Assembly (NCBI GenBank): GCA_914767715.1
Contig: OU612073.1
Span: forward strand, 8,556,001 to 8,620,000
Reading direction: 5' to 3'
From: Membranipora membranacea
Lineage: Eukaryota > Bryozoa > Gymnolaemata > Cheilostomatida > Membraniporidae
DNA length: 64,000 nucleotides
Positions within the stretch are counted from its first letter, which is position 1. Each line of letters starts with the position of its first letter. Under the pieces are notes generated by a model. That model had not been told where the DNA came from. It was given only the letters and a program-made list of their open reading frames with translations, and did no database searches. Shown piece by piece: positions 22,301 to 34,383 of this stretch. The translations under genes and the position numbers were made by a program.

Positions 22301-24630
22301 TTACATCACACTATCTTACACCACCTTACACTACCTTACAAGACGTTACATTGCCTTACATTACGATATACAACCTCACACTACCTTACTCTACCTACAT
22401 CTACCTTACATCACACTACCTTATACCATGTTACACCACCTAACACTACCCTAAATTACGTTACACCACCTTACAATACCTCACACTACATTACTCTATC
22501 TTACACTGCATTACACTACCTTATTTTACATTATACCACCTGACATTACCTTACACTTCCTTGCACTACATTACATTACGTTACAGCACCTCACACTAGC
22601 TCACACTACCTCACACCACCTTACATTACGTTACACTATCTTACACTACCTCACATTACACTATATTAAATAACACTACCTTAAACCACCTTACCCTCCT
22701 TTACTCTACCTTACATCACAATGCGTTACATTGCTTTACATTACGTTCCACCACCTTACACTACCTCACATTACCTGACTCTACCTTACATCACACTACC
22801 TTACACTATGTTACACCACCTTACACTACCCTTCATTACGTTACACCACCTAACACTATCTTACTCTACCTCACACTAGCTTACACCACCTCTCACTATT
22901 TATGACACTACCTTACTCTATTTTACACCACCTTACACCACCTTACACTACCTTACACCACCTTACACTACCTTACACCACCTTACACTACACTTACACT
23001 TACAAATTGCCTAACATTACGTTACACAACCTTTTATAACCTCATACTACCTCACACTACCTGGCACTACCTTACGTTATCTAACACCTTACAGCCTTAC
23101 ATTAGGTTACACCACCCTGCACTATCTTACACTACCTTACAGTACATAACACCACCTTACAGTACAAAACACCATCTTACACTACGTTATATTACATAAC
23201 ACTACCTAACATTACCTTACTCTACATTACACTATATTACACCACCTTAAACTACCTTAAATCACTTTACACCACCTTACACTACTTCACACTACCTCAC
23301 ACTACATTACTCTCTCTTTCACTACATTTCACTACTTTATATCACGTTATACCACCTGACATTACCTTACTCTTCCTTGTACTACATTACATTACGTTAC
23401 AGCACCTCACACTAGCTCACATTACCTTACACCACCTTACACTATATTACACCACCTTAAACTACCTTAAATCACTTTACACCACCTTACAATACTTCAC
23501 ACTACCTGACACCACATTACTCTATCTTACACTACACTTCACTACTTTATATCACGTTATACTACCTGACATTACCTTACACTTCCTTGCACTACATTAC
23601 ATTACATAAAACCACCTCACACTAGCTCACACTACCTCACACTACCTCACACTACCTTACTCTCATTTACATCACACTACCTTACACCACCTCACACTTC
23701 GTTACTCTCTCTTACATCACACTACCTTACACCACCTTACACTAGAATTACACTACCTTATATCACGTTATACCATCTGACATTACCTTACACTTACTTG
23801 CACTACATTACATTACGTTACACCACCTTACAATAACTTACACTGCCCTTCATTACGTTACACCACCTAACACTACCTCACACTACCTTACACCACCTTT
23901 CTTTAAATAACACTACCTTACACCACCTTACACTACCTCACACTACCTCACACTACCTTACACTACCATATTCTACCTTACATCACACTATCTTACACCA
24001 CCTTACACGAACTTACAAGACGTTACATTACCTAACATTACACTACACCACCTCACACTACCTTACTCTACCTACATCTACCTTACATCACACTACCTTA
24101 TACCATGTTACACCACCTAACACTACCCTAAATTACGTTACACTGCCTTACAATACCTCACACTAGCTCACACTACATTACTCTATCTTACACTACATTA
24201 TACTACCTTATTTTACATTATACCACCTGACATTACCTTACATTACATAACACCACCTTATACTACCTCACACTACCTTACACCACCTTACATCACCTTA
24301 CACTACGTTACTCCACCCTACACTACCTCACCTTACATTACGTAACACAACCCTACACTACCTCACCTTACACTACCTTACATTGAATAACACTACCTTA
24401 AACTACCTTACACCACCTTACACTACCTTACATTACATAACACTACCTTACATTACATAACACTACCTTATACTACCATGCACTACCTTACACTACCTCA
24501 CACCACCTTACAATACATTCCACTACCTTACAATACATCATACTACCTTTCACTACATTACACCACCTTACCGTACCTTACACTACCTAAAATCACATTA
24601 CATCTTCATACACTACCTTACACCACCTTA
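19366..24630. repeat. Decamer-based satellite block (TTACACTACC-like), 5.3 kb
   Basis: About 5.3 kb consists almost wholly of variants of 'TTACACTACC' / 'TTACACCACC'. The plus strand is very poor in G, and the complement reads GGTAGTGTAA-like. Larger units are visible: the segment with 'TTAAACTACCTTAAATCAC' recurs near 21170, 21380, 21590, 21800, 23240 and 23460, so a secondary period of about 200-210 bp exists in the middle. A second block with 'CAAGACGTTACATT' recurs at both ends. Long frames such as repeated TLPYITLHHL are an artefact of the stop-free decamer, not genes. Both edges change abruptly to ordinary sequence. Confidence 0.95.
19777..19799. repeat. Short palindrome interrupting the satellite
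   Basis: 'AAGGAGTTAGAGACTAACTCC' plus TT is a near-perfect palindrome and the only clearly non-satellite sequence in this part of the block. It looks inserted or generated within a CTCACAC...CTCACACTACC context. Confidence 0.6.
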
Positions 24631-25272
24631 TGGGTTAACTTTCAAAATTCTTATAATGTGTGACATGGAAAAATTAAGATCAATAGTCTCATATAAAAAT
24701 ACATCCTGAAATGTTGTCTGGTTTGGCTTCTAACTATGTGAGTTAGGTATTTTCTATGTCTCTTTATCTTGTAGCCTTTGTATTATATATATATACTTTT
24801 ATTGTCAGCAACAATTCATTATTTCAAATGTTTTTATGAAATATTTTAAATGCATTGTACTTCTAGGCATAGCTACACGACTTCCATAATATCGCTGGTC
24901 AGGGCCTCACCCGGACTATTGGGCTTAGGCTGTTCATTCCTCCTTGTATTAGCATAAATTTAAAGTTTCCTAAAGTTGTTTTTTAGACTGAAATCAACTC
25001 AAAACAAATTATCAAGTATCTCATCGCATCTCCAATCTTCAGAGTCGTCTGGCCTTCTCAATCAGACCGGACAACTCCAGCATAATTTTTAAAGTGACTG
25101 ATCTGGCAACAAGGAAGTCATGTGATCACTTGTACTGAATTGTTGGAAATTTAAACTCATCAGTGTTTTGATTGTTAGCATAGAGACCGAGAACTACCCC
25201 ACCACCACCCCTTCCTTACCTCCGTCATCATTGTGTTGCTCTCATTATTCCTTTCTGGTTTTAGATCTCTAA

Positions 25273-25663
25273 AGCTGCGTTTACATTAGGCCGTCTTTTG
25301 ACCCAGTCTTGAGTCTGTCCGACAAATTACTAAGACGGAGGCTGAGACTGTGTAGTTTGAATAACAAAAACGGTTGACTGACCTTGTCTGACCGGCTTTA
25401 AAGACGGTGTGTGGCAATTCGAGCAGTGCTCGTTTTGCAGTCTCAAGACTGCCCGTCATAACACAAATTCCTAATTTAGCGATCACAATACTGCCCTTTG
25501 TTCTATCACTCACATTTATTTTCTCTGAGACTGACATTGGCTAAGCCGGTGCTTTGTAAACACATGCCAGTCTCAGACTCTGGCTCAGACTTGGGGTTAA
25601 AGACTGCTCAGTCTTGAGTTGGTGGCCAGCTGACGGAGACGGCCTAATGTAAAGCCAGAATAA
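25273..25663. mobile_element. TIR element, about 390 bp (MITE-like)
   Basis: The left end 'CTGCGTTTACATTAGGCCGTC' and right end 'GACGGCCTAATGTAAAGCCAG' are inverted copies with two mismatches. Inside, 'CTTGAGTCTG', 'CAGTCTCAAGAC' and 'GACTGCTCAGTCTTGAG' form further inverted pairs. No transposase frame is present, so it is non-autonomous. The target-site duplication is not clear to me. Confidence 0.75.
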
Positions 25664-26734
25664 TTAACGAGCAGTCCTAATCATCACTCCTTCCAACACC
25701 AGATCTGGTTGACACCTTCTCATTGCAAGAAAATACCGGCATCCTGTAAATTATGGAATCACCAAATGGAGATTGAACATTACATTACCAGCATTAGTTG
25801 GATAATACTCAGAATAAGGCTTAGCAATCTAAATTGTGGGTCCATTTCATGTTCCTTTGTTGTGATACTTTGAATAGAGTATTCCCTTTCATTCAGCCAA
25901 CCGATTGTTTACATATAATTATTATTGCATTGTGTTTACCAGTGGTTTCTTTCAATAAGCCAATATAGTACTTGATAGGGTATTTGTGTCGAAAATAGGG
26001 CTGGAGCAGGCACCGAAAACCAAAAATTGGGTTGGGTCGCCCTGGACACGGGAGGTGGAACGTGTGGGCCAAAACTCTGTTAAACTATATTTTTCCGACA
26101 AAAAATACCGCAGCTCAAGACACAAGGTCATACTCAGTTACAGTCGTACCTCAAAATAAAAGCAACTGATGTTAGAAACCATATGAATTTTAGTCATCAC
26201 CAAATCCAATAATTATTGTAGTTATTATGATAACATGAAATAGTTGTTTGGCAGAGATGCAAAAAACACCTAGATTGTAGATGTTTTCCCTTACTCTACA
26301 AAGACAATGGAAAAGAATAATGTAGATGGCATTTCATCTACAATCGTGTAAACTTTGGTGGCCTATTGCTAGGATTCAGGACTGCTTATCATGTGCACCC
26401 AGATTGGATCCCCGGTGAAGGAATTGATAATAGAAACTAGTAGCAGAGCGTACTAGTAATTGGCTTGTCAATTGAGGTGACTTATTAGGTCAGAGTGAGG
26501 GGTTCTTAACAAAGCTAAAACCTCACCCGTGGAGGCAATACCCGCATGTCAGGACCGAGTACCAGCCCTAGCTGGTAAGGTTGTTTGTTAGCTGTAGTAT
26601 TTTGTGATGACTTGATGCATCCTTACCTTAATAATTATTTGACAATAATTATATATTTTGATCCCATTTTATTGTTGCATTTCATTGGAATTTGATGTAG
26701 TACAGGTGATATTGCCATGCAAATATGACAGTAT

Positions 26735-26905
26735 CTGATGCGTGCTGATGATATCACCTGCTCGAACCCAATAGCTACATCTTTCAACTCGAAGATTACA
26801 CATGTGATCATTTTGGGCATGAAATGGTGTGCTGAAAACAGAATTACTCTGAATTTAAATAAAACTAAAGCCATGATGCTTAACCTAAGCCCGAACAGCA
26901 AGCCA
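26735..26905 (+). mobile_element. Reverse-transcriptase palm fragment (non-LTR)
   Basis: The frame encodes RADDITCSNP, a degraded YADD catalytic box, followed by MKWCAENRITLNLNKTKAMM. This matches the standard WC..N.L.LN..KT segment of jockey/CR1-like reverse transcriptases. It is the part that would directly precede the fragment at 937-1490, but on the other strand and 25 kb away. It is truncated on both sides and dead. Confidence 0.7.
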
Positions 26906-27477
26906 AAACACAATGCATCTCACTAAAAATTGTTGAATCTTGAAAGTTTTTATAGGTTTTTGTTGATAGATATCTTTCTTTTAATGCTCATATTGACTAT
27001 TTCACTAGTAATGCTCGACAGAGATAGTCTTAGGAGTTTCAAGGGAGAAATTGTTACTGTTTTTAATTTCCAATATCCTATCAGTTTTATTATATTGCAT
27101 CGCTACATTTTGGTGGTAGTGGTTGATTCGCGCCGATACTACCGAGCAAACCGTGCAAAGTTTGAGCAAATAATCAAATTAAAATGGTGCTGTACACTAT
27201 TCTTGTCAACTAAGTTGACAGTGAATAAAGAATTTGGCATAGTATGCCATTTCAATCAATTTTGATTTGTGTGCTTGGCATTAGCACTATATGAAGCGAC
27301 ACAGCACACAGGCGATTTATTGGCAATGTAATCAGTTTTAGGGTGTAACAACCTATTGGCTTACTTCAACAAAAATGCTAAAATAGCCCTGGTACCTGTC
27401 GGTGACTTTGCGGGTGGTTCATTGATAGGAGCGTAGAGTGTTTATATAATTACTCTTCAGATAGGATGCAGGGTTTG

Positions 27478-29058
27478 TACAGGTAACAAACCTCTTCTTG
27501 GAATCTCAAGTCCTTACTGCTTGAAAACTTAAGTCAATAATAGAGCAAGGACCACAGGGTATTTTGGCACCCTGTATTTAGGCACAGGAGTCGTATCTTG
27601 CCACAGGCGTTGCTCCTGCAATACTCTATTACTATATCAGATATTTTGATTGCAATCTTTTGTACTCCTAAGGTACTAAGACTAAATATCACGTGGTCTC
27701 ACTATTATCTTATGGTGTTTCATCATATAGTTCCTCATAGGCTAAGAGACATTTGTGGTTGTTGCTCTAAAGAGGAATCATTACTGTGGCTGAAGGTGCT
27801 CTGTGAATTTATTTTCATTTCGTACAGTTACTCAACCAAACAAGGTGAGGAATTATTCTATTTCCGTCAGAACTGGATAAAGGGAAAGCTCAGTGTTAGA
27901 GGCGTCTGATTTAGGGTCCTTGGTCCTAGTCAGGTCCTAGTCAGGTCCTGGGTTTGGGCCTCACAGGGTGCACTGTTTGTCTAGTACTACCTGTTTTGGC
28001 CGTTGAGGGCCATTCACTCTAGCTGACCAGGAAAGTAAAAACCGACTATGGCACACAACATTGCAATAACCGTCAAATCAATGAAGTTGCGATTATCTCT
28101 CTCAAAGAAAAAAAAAGTGAGGCTTATACCTAAAACCAGAGTGTAGTAGGGAGCCAGATATACGGATTGCAATCCGTAATAATTTAGCCGAAAAAGTTTC
28201 AATACTTGACCTCCAAAAATCACCAACCTGTCCAAATTTGTTTGCAGTCTAAAGATTGTTGTCTATTATTAGAATATATATAATTCTCAAATACGAGTTG
28301 ATTTCTTTATAATGAATGGGTTATATTCATGAGGCAGGGGGGAAGGGGGATAGGCACGACTCAGGCTCATGGGTTTTATAGTTTGACTGCTTCCCTAATT
28401 GATACTCTTGAGAAATTCTCAGCTATCACCCAACTGAAATTTGTTAATTGGTCTATGATTAGATATGTCATGTTTTGCCGTGCATTGCCGGGCTACATTA
28501 GGTAGAACACATTTGCCTGATGAAGCAGATATTGAAAAGTAAAACCAACAAATAGTTTCATGTTACTCATTATTACAACAGAATCACTGCACACATAATA
28601 ATGATACGGTGATATTTCCAATCGTAGTCAGATCATTTAAGCTGCGTACAGTACATGTGATCCCAGGGGACCCAGGTTGTGTGATTGTGAGATAATTGCG
28701 AATGGCTTTTGAAAGTTTGAAGGCAAGATCTTAGCCGTACGACAGTTTTCATAATACTCCTGCGGGTTTTCATATTTCTCCTGTCCCACGGACAGTTTTC
28801 ATAATGAACCTGAAGTTTATGAATTAGATTGAAAATTAGCCCAGACTCTTAAATTGCTTTCATGTTTTCCATAAAATGTTAATAGCCGTGATTGTCGCCC
28901 ACTGTCAGTGAGGCTTTGTGCTTTGAGATTAGGCATAGTTAGATGTCTGCAATATTGATGTTGAAATGAAACTCTCACGTATAGTATAGTATAACGTGTA
29001 TATTGTGTCATATGTATAGTATATCGTGTCATAGTATTATAGTATTACATAATCAAAC
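27478..29058. repeat. 1.55 kb dispersed element, copy 1
   Basis: Nearly identical by eye to 48437-50017, from 'ACAGGTAACAA' to 'GTATTACATAATCAAA'. The other copy carries a few small indels and an extra 'AAAGATTATAAATACTG' duplication. I find no clear terminal inverted repeats. At 27880-27975 'GCTCAGTGTTAGAGGCG' followed by 'GGTCCTGGGTTTGGGCC' resembles tRNA A and B boxes (GGTTCGGGCC in copy 2). A short (TATAG)n-like run lies near the end. Both strands hold frames of 70-100 codons, including a hydrophobic 73-residue minus-strand frame kept in both copies, but recent duplication explains that. It ends about 230 bp before the first exon of protease A. Confidence 0.8.
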
Positions 29059-29289
29059 AATTTTGCAACTGGTTTCAACCAGTCATTTGAAAGCTACAAT
29101 TTCATGTTTGTCCCAGTGTACATGTTCCTGACCCAATCTATCAGTGGACAGGGGTAGTATCACTTCTTGGTCCGTTCTACACTGGAACTGACCAAAACTT
29201 TGTCGTCCTTATACTAGGTTGTTATATTCCCTGATTCTGATGATATCAGTAGCTGGTAAACTCTATTAGGTTTTTCATCTTCACAGGCA

Positions 29290-32200
29290 ATGTTGGATGA
29301 CATCAAGCCAGGAGATATTCGGTCAGTGGATGATGTCATTGACCAACTTGAGGGTGATCTGAAGACGAGTATAAACTGGACTCCAATATATGACGCCATC
29401 ATTGAGTGAGTAGATCTGTCATTTTCATCAGGGTGTTACTGGCTGTCGATAAAAAAATGTTTTCCGACAAACCAGAGAGTTTTTAGTCTGGCAATAAAGA
29501 TTGGTGTAGCAAACCAAGATTTGCACAGTGATAAGATTCCACTACCTTTCCAGTGTAAAATAAAGCAGCGGATTGTATTACGAGTTGACACTATAGAATG
29601 CATATTTTGGAATATGGAGTAGATGACCACTGATGTCATTATGAGAAGGTAACTCTGCAGTTTTAATTAAATGGTTGATTAAAATCAGTTGTCATGTCAC
29701 CCGCCACATCCCGAAGCATGGGTAGCGAAATGCTATTTGCCTTAGGGGCTAGGCCGCAATATCTGCGCCAGGTTGCTCTCTGTTTGCAGGCAGGGCGGAG
29801 CACACCTGGGTGCCAACAAAACTCCAGTAGTTGGTAGACTACAGTGAGACTCGAACCCACAACCTTCAACATTTGCATGCTAAAGGAACGGCACTCTAAT
29901 CAACTGAGCCACCTCCTACTCCTAATGTGGCGTGTTTTAATGTGGTGATGAGTAAAAACACTAAACAGTGTGTTCATCTTGTTTGACCATACCAGAATTT
30001 GTTTCAGATGTTAAATTGTGAGGAAATTTGATATGCAAAAAATGAATTCTTACAAAATGAGAATTGGAGATGTTTCAGTTATCATCACAGATACAGTAGC
30101 TACAATTCTGTCAATTTTAACTATTTTAGAGTGATGGAAGGAGCTATAGCTGATTTCTGGAAAGTGAAAGCAGACGAAGAGAGAAAAAGAAAAGTTCGTG
30201 ACCTTAATGTGAAAGACCCATTCTGCCAAATACGTCACGATCCAAAAATCCAAAGTTCGCTCATAATCTATCACAATATCCATTCCAAAATCCCTGACAG
30301 TCCTTTATTCATAGACAGGTTTAGGGTGCCAGAAAAGATTCATGAGAAACTTGATAGTATTTTGAAAGCGGGTACAACTGACAAAGATGTGCGAGAAACT
30401 CTTAAAGATCTTAAACTTGCTTTCCACTGTTTAGACAAACCTATAACAGAATTTTCACATCTGTGTGACAATGATAAGCCAGGAACTCTTGACCACTTGA
30501 TCAGCACTGTAAACCATGAAAACGGTACTCAAACGCCAGCCAATGGATGGGGAAGTGTTGGGTTCGTTCTTCAGGGTGTCAGACGCGAGACAGAACACCT
30601 GTTTGTGGCAACCTCAGGGCATGTAATACTCAGCGGACAAAACATGCATAATTTGAATAGCGCAAAAGATCCAACTGCAACAGCTCAAGAGATTGCAACG
30701 ACACTGAGCGAAAGTAAGGAAGTTCTAGGGACCACCCGGCATATCAACACAAACTTTGGTGACATTGATACAGTCAATCCACCTGCGTTCACATACAGAG
30801 AATGGTTCATTGAAGACGAGCAGCTAGACTGGTTTGATCGCTTCCTTCAGGACATGGCTCTCCTTCAAATCGGAGAAACTGAAGTCGAGCTGGGAGATGA
30901 CTTGCTTGATGCCCACGAGAACAGTGAAATAGAAGGAGTTTTGAGAGGTGAAAAATTGACAATTAAAGAAGGCATTCTGGGTATTGAATCAGAATATGAC
31001 ATAGAACGACTTGAGGCACGCCAAGTGAAGATTGTGGCTGGACAAAGTTATGGCCATCTGGTTATGGGTCCTCACAACAAACTCTTCAAACAGCAAAGAG
31101 GTACTCCAATTGAGAAGACACCTGTACGTCTTGCTTCCCGCCTACACTTCGTCGTCACAAAGAAAGGGTGAGGAAATACTTTGCATAAAATAACTTTGTG
31201 TGAAATCATGGATGTTACATTAGATCCCTTTGTTTAAATACATGATTATAAATACATTGCATCGAGGGATTTTATTGGTTCCATCTAGCATAAAGGGGTA
31301 GCTATATGGGCCTATGAAATTGCGTGGAATTGCCTTCCCACCGGTGGTTAGATGCCAACGACATGGGGCAGGCAAAATACGTATATGCTAACTGTCAATT
31401 TCTCATTACATTCGTGAACTATTTACACATGCAAGAGTGCTGATCAAAGAAATATAAGCTAATCTAAGAAATACTAAGAGTTTCAGTGGTGCCAACAATA
31501 TCTCATATCCACTGCTGCCAAGACCAATCTAATCTATCATAGCCCACTCTATACTGGGATTCAGTCCAACAATTTGGAGTTATCTACTCAGGTTGGATTT
31601 GAACCAGACAACTACATACAACAACAAACCAAAACCCGCCAGCCAATCAAACAAAACCAAAACACAAGCACAGGTCTATACAGTAATGCATGACAGTGAT
31701 ACATGCTGAGTAGATAATACCACAGAAGCAATATCCAACACAACCAATAATACATACAAGGCCCCATTTGTTGTCCTGAATCCGAGGCTAAGGCATATCA
31801 GGCAAGTTTAAGTATTAAAATGCATTTTATTATGATAAAGATGGAACAATCGAAAGCATCAACATTTAATCGTAGCATTATTCCTGTTTCTCCCAACTAG
31901 TTTGATACCCGCACAGAGTGGTTCCGCAGTTTATGCCATGACTAAAGAGAGGGAACTGATACCAATGGCAATATTCCGCGGTCGATTGAACAGACATACT
32001 GAAGATAAAACTATGCTAGTTTATGAAGCTGCGCCTCTTTGGCCTAACATTGCACGATTGCAGGATAGAAAATACCAAGTCAACACAATAAAAGCAACAG
32101 AAGGTCCACCTCTGAACGCGATCAAAGACGTTATCTATAAAAGGGTGAGTCTTGTAAGAAATGTAAGCATTACATCCTTTCATTTCATAGACTTTTAAAG

Positions 32201-34383
32201 GGCAACCAAGGTTTCAAACAACTTCTCTTTGATGGCCATTGATTAATAGCAGATTGCACCTTCTGCATGGGGAAAAAGACAAAATATAATTCGGATGATT
32301 ATTCAGCCAAAATTCTTGTGAAACATTTCTTCCATCAGGTACTCAAACTCAGCTAAAAGAGAATACCACATAGCAGTTTCCTGTTCCTGTTATTATTTAG
32401 CCTGTGCTCTATAATTATTACAGCAAAGTCTTGGAACCTCCCCTAAACTGAAGTGTTACCCAGCTTAGAGTCAGCAACTACTTTGAGTTTTGCATCTGCG
32501 AAACCTTGGTTGCCCTTTAAAAAGGGCACCCAAGGTTTCGCAGCAATGCATTAATGGGTAGCAAATAATGTGCTGGGCAGCATCAGCTTTGTGCATTACG
32601 CGATGCAAAACTCAAAGTAGTTGCTGACTCTAAGCTGGGTAACACTTCAGTTTAGGGGAGGTTCCAAGACTCTGCTGTAATAATTATAGAGCACAGGCTA
32701 AATAATAACAGGAACAGGAAACTGATATGTGGTATTCTCTTTTAGCTGAGTTTGAGTACCTGATGGAAGAAATGTTTCACAAGAATTCTGGCTGAATAAT
32801 CATCCGAATTATATTTTGTCTTTTTCCTCATGCAGAAGGTGCAATCTGCTATTAATCAATTGCCATCAATGAGAAGTTGTTTGAAACCTTGGTTGCCCTT
32901 TAAAGGGCACCCAAGGTTTCGCAGCAATGCATTAGTGGGTAGTAAATAATGTGCTAGGCAGCACCAGCTTCGTGCATGACGCGGCGCAAAACTCTTACAC
33001 GGAGATGCGACAGAACCAGTATTTTGCATACTACTGGCGCTTTTACTGCTACAAACAGACTCTGAGAATAGGAAATAAACTTTTAGTGAATCAATTAATA
33101 CCGATATATGAAATTATGAGCCAGTTGGAGAATTTTGTGATAACTATCCCACATCTCTTCATAGTATGGGGATAGGTCTCATATATCTGCAGGCCTCCTT
33201 ATATTACAAGATAACAATCAGTTAGGTGCACGACCTAAGACAATCTATGTTAATATTTCTATGGTTTATTTCTCTTATCCCGGCTTATTTTACAGGTTTA
33301 TGATCGCACTCCTATCAGGATATCAAATGCGCAGTCCCAGTCAGCGAAAACAGAAGTTGCCTACACATCGGACCATAAGACAGCAGATGAAAGCAGCACA
33401 TCTGTTCCGCTTCAGCCCTCATTCCCAGAAGCTGACAGGATGAGCTTAGAACACCCAGTAAAAGAGGTAAAACATGATCAGACTAAGTTTGTCTCATACA
33501 TTATCCTTCAATTCAGTCAAAAGATACCACCGGGCAGTTAAAGCTCTCTAAGGTTAACACTCAGGATGACAGAAAAGTGATTGTGGAATTTGAAATCAGC
33601 AGACCTTACACTCAGGTCACAAATTTATCTGGTCTTCTTATATCATTTGTACTAAAGAAGGCTTTACAGGCTGAATGCTACCAGTCCCTTTAATAAACTT
33701 GCATCAGTGGAATGTCGCTGCGATCAATCTTCTTACTGAGTTGTGTCTTGTTGCTGTGTTTTTAGGAGGCTGTTCCGCAAAGTAAAGATGACTCAGCATC
33801 AACTGAAGGAGGTGAAGTGGCTATATCGTCAGACACTCAAAAACATGGTGAGTCATCATCTATATCAATATCAATCGGCTTGTGCTTTATTTGCCTTACA
33901 TTGTAGAAGACTCAGATAGTTATTACCTATATAATGTTACTGTCTCACATTTGAGACAAAATATGTTACCTGGCAATCTGAAAATTGGTAGATCAAGTTC
34001 GCTCGATGCTGTTGATTAAAGCAAATCAGCAGCTTAAAGGTGATTAAAGTTGATTAAAGCCAATAAAGTTAATAAAAAAGCTTTCCCACAAAATTGTACT
34101 AGTGATGATTGAATTCAGTTTTCAGTAATAAGCTGGCCGTTAAAAGTATTTATATTTAATCAAGCGCAAAAGAGTAATGACTGACATTTATCTTGAACAT
34201 CCAACTTCTAACACCATTGCGTAATAAGTAGAGATTGTTCATGTCTAGGATCTATCCTGCAGGTTTTAATATCAGTACAGAAAGTTTGTTTGAAATATAC
34301 TTTTAGACGCTAGTAGGAAAGATATGCTGGACCAGTTGAAACAAGGGAAAACAAAGTTGAACAAGATCCAACCACCCAGTTAG
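29290..34383 (+). CDS. Protease A: trypsin-like (PA-clan) serine peptidase with unrecognised N-terminal domain
   Basis: Exons 29290-29405 (acceptor at 29286), 30130-31167, 31901-32144, 33296-33466, 33766-33847, 34307-34383; all in frame, 575 residues. No signal peptide or membrane segment is visible, so it is probably intracellular. About 150 residues of unknown N-terminal sequence include KDPFCQIRHDP. A PA-clan core follows: GSVGFVLQG, VATSGHVIL (catalytic His), FLQDMALLQI (Asp), VKIVAGQ, then LIPAQSGSAVYA (Ser) on the next exon, and IPMAIFRG and VYEAAPLWPN. The nucleophile context is QSG instead of DSG. The C-terminal 140 residues are Ser/Lys-rich and look disordered. The start at 29290 is the first ATG after the acceptor; earlier coding exons are not excluded. 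Paralogue of the gene at 50315-57493. Peptidase fold is inference from motif order; substrate unknown. Confidence 0.75.
29663..29918 (-). mobile_element. tRNA-derived SINE in protease A intron 1
   Basis: On the minus strand 'GGTGGCTCAGTTGATTAGAG' (A box) is followed about 40 bp later by 'GTGGGTTCGAGTCTCAC' (B box), the arrangement of a tRNA gene. The arms do not close as a functional cloverleaf. About 190 bp of unrelated sequence follows, ending near 29670 in AT-rich sequence, as in a SINE body. The 71-codon frame over it is not a gene. Confidence 0.65.
31317..31375. repeat. Fragment resembling 42402-42465
   Basis: 'GCGTGGAATTGCCTTCC' occurs here and as 'GCGTGGAATTGTCTTCC' at 42402, each followed by a short stretch with an ATGCC-AAC/GAAC motif. 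It looks like a small dispersed repeat too degraded to classify, in protease A intron 2. Confidence 0.35.
32194..32905. repeat. 710 bp palindrome in protease A intron, with flanking direct repeat
   Basis: The left arm (32199-32520, starting GGGCAACCAAGGTTTC) is matched inverted by 32590-32900. Shared internal words include CCTGTTCCTGTTATTATTTA and CAGTTTAGGGGAGGTTCCAA. The same 16-mer end also abuts in the middle (32505-32540) as a back-to-back inverted pair. A 95 bp stretch after the centre (32519-32613) recurs as a direct copy at 32898-32995. The element begins 50 bp after exon 3. The structure suggests two head-to-head copies of a foldback transposon. Confidence 0.85.

Larger units (their letters stand above)
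24631..27477. other. Intergenic region with degraded mobile elements
   Basis: No gene is supported. Contents: an AT-rich stretch to 25272, a TIR element at 25273-25663, ordinary AT-rich sequence, a reverse-transcriptase scrap at 26735-26905, then further unrecognised sequence up to the 1.55 kb repeat. Confidence 0.5.

Noticed and set aside
19366-24630. CRISPR-like array or telomere
   Set aside because: There are no constant repeats with unique spacers, and the motif is not a known telomere repeat (TTAGGG, TTAGGC or TTAGG); the window is clearly eukaryotic nuclear DNA.
19312-24663. Several open frames of 60-163 codons rich in TLPYITLHHLT-like repeats
   Set aside because: They are translations of the decamer satellite, which lacks stops in some frames. 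No splice sites, start context or family match.
28014-28235. 73-residue hydrophobic minus-strand frame, also at 48968-49189 with one change
   Set aside because: Both copies lie in the nearly identical 1.55 kb element, so conservation follows from recent duplication; no promoter, poly(A) signal or family match.
29663-29878. 71-codon minus-strand frame
   Set aside because: It overlaps the tRNA-derived SINE exactly and has no protein match that I know.
29845-29915. Functional tRNA gene on the minus strand
   Set aside because: A and B boxes are present, but I could not close acceptor and anticodon stems, and a SINE-like body follows.
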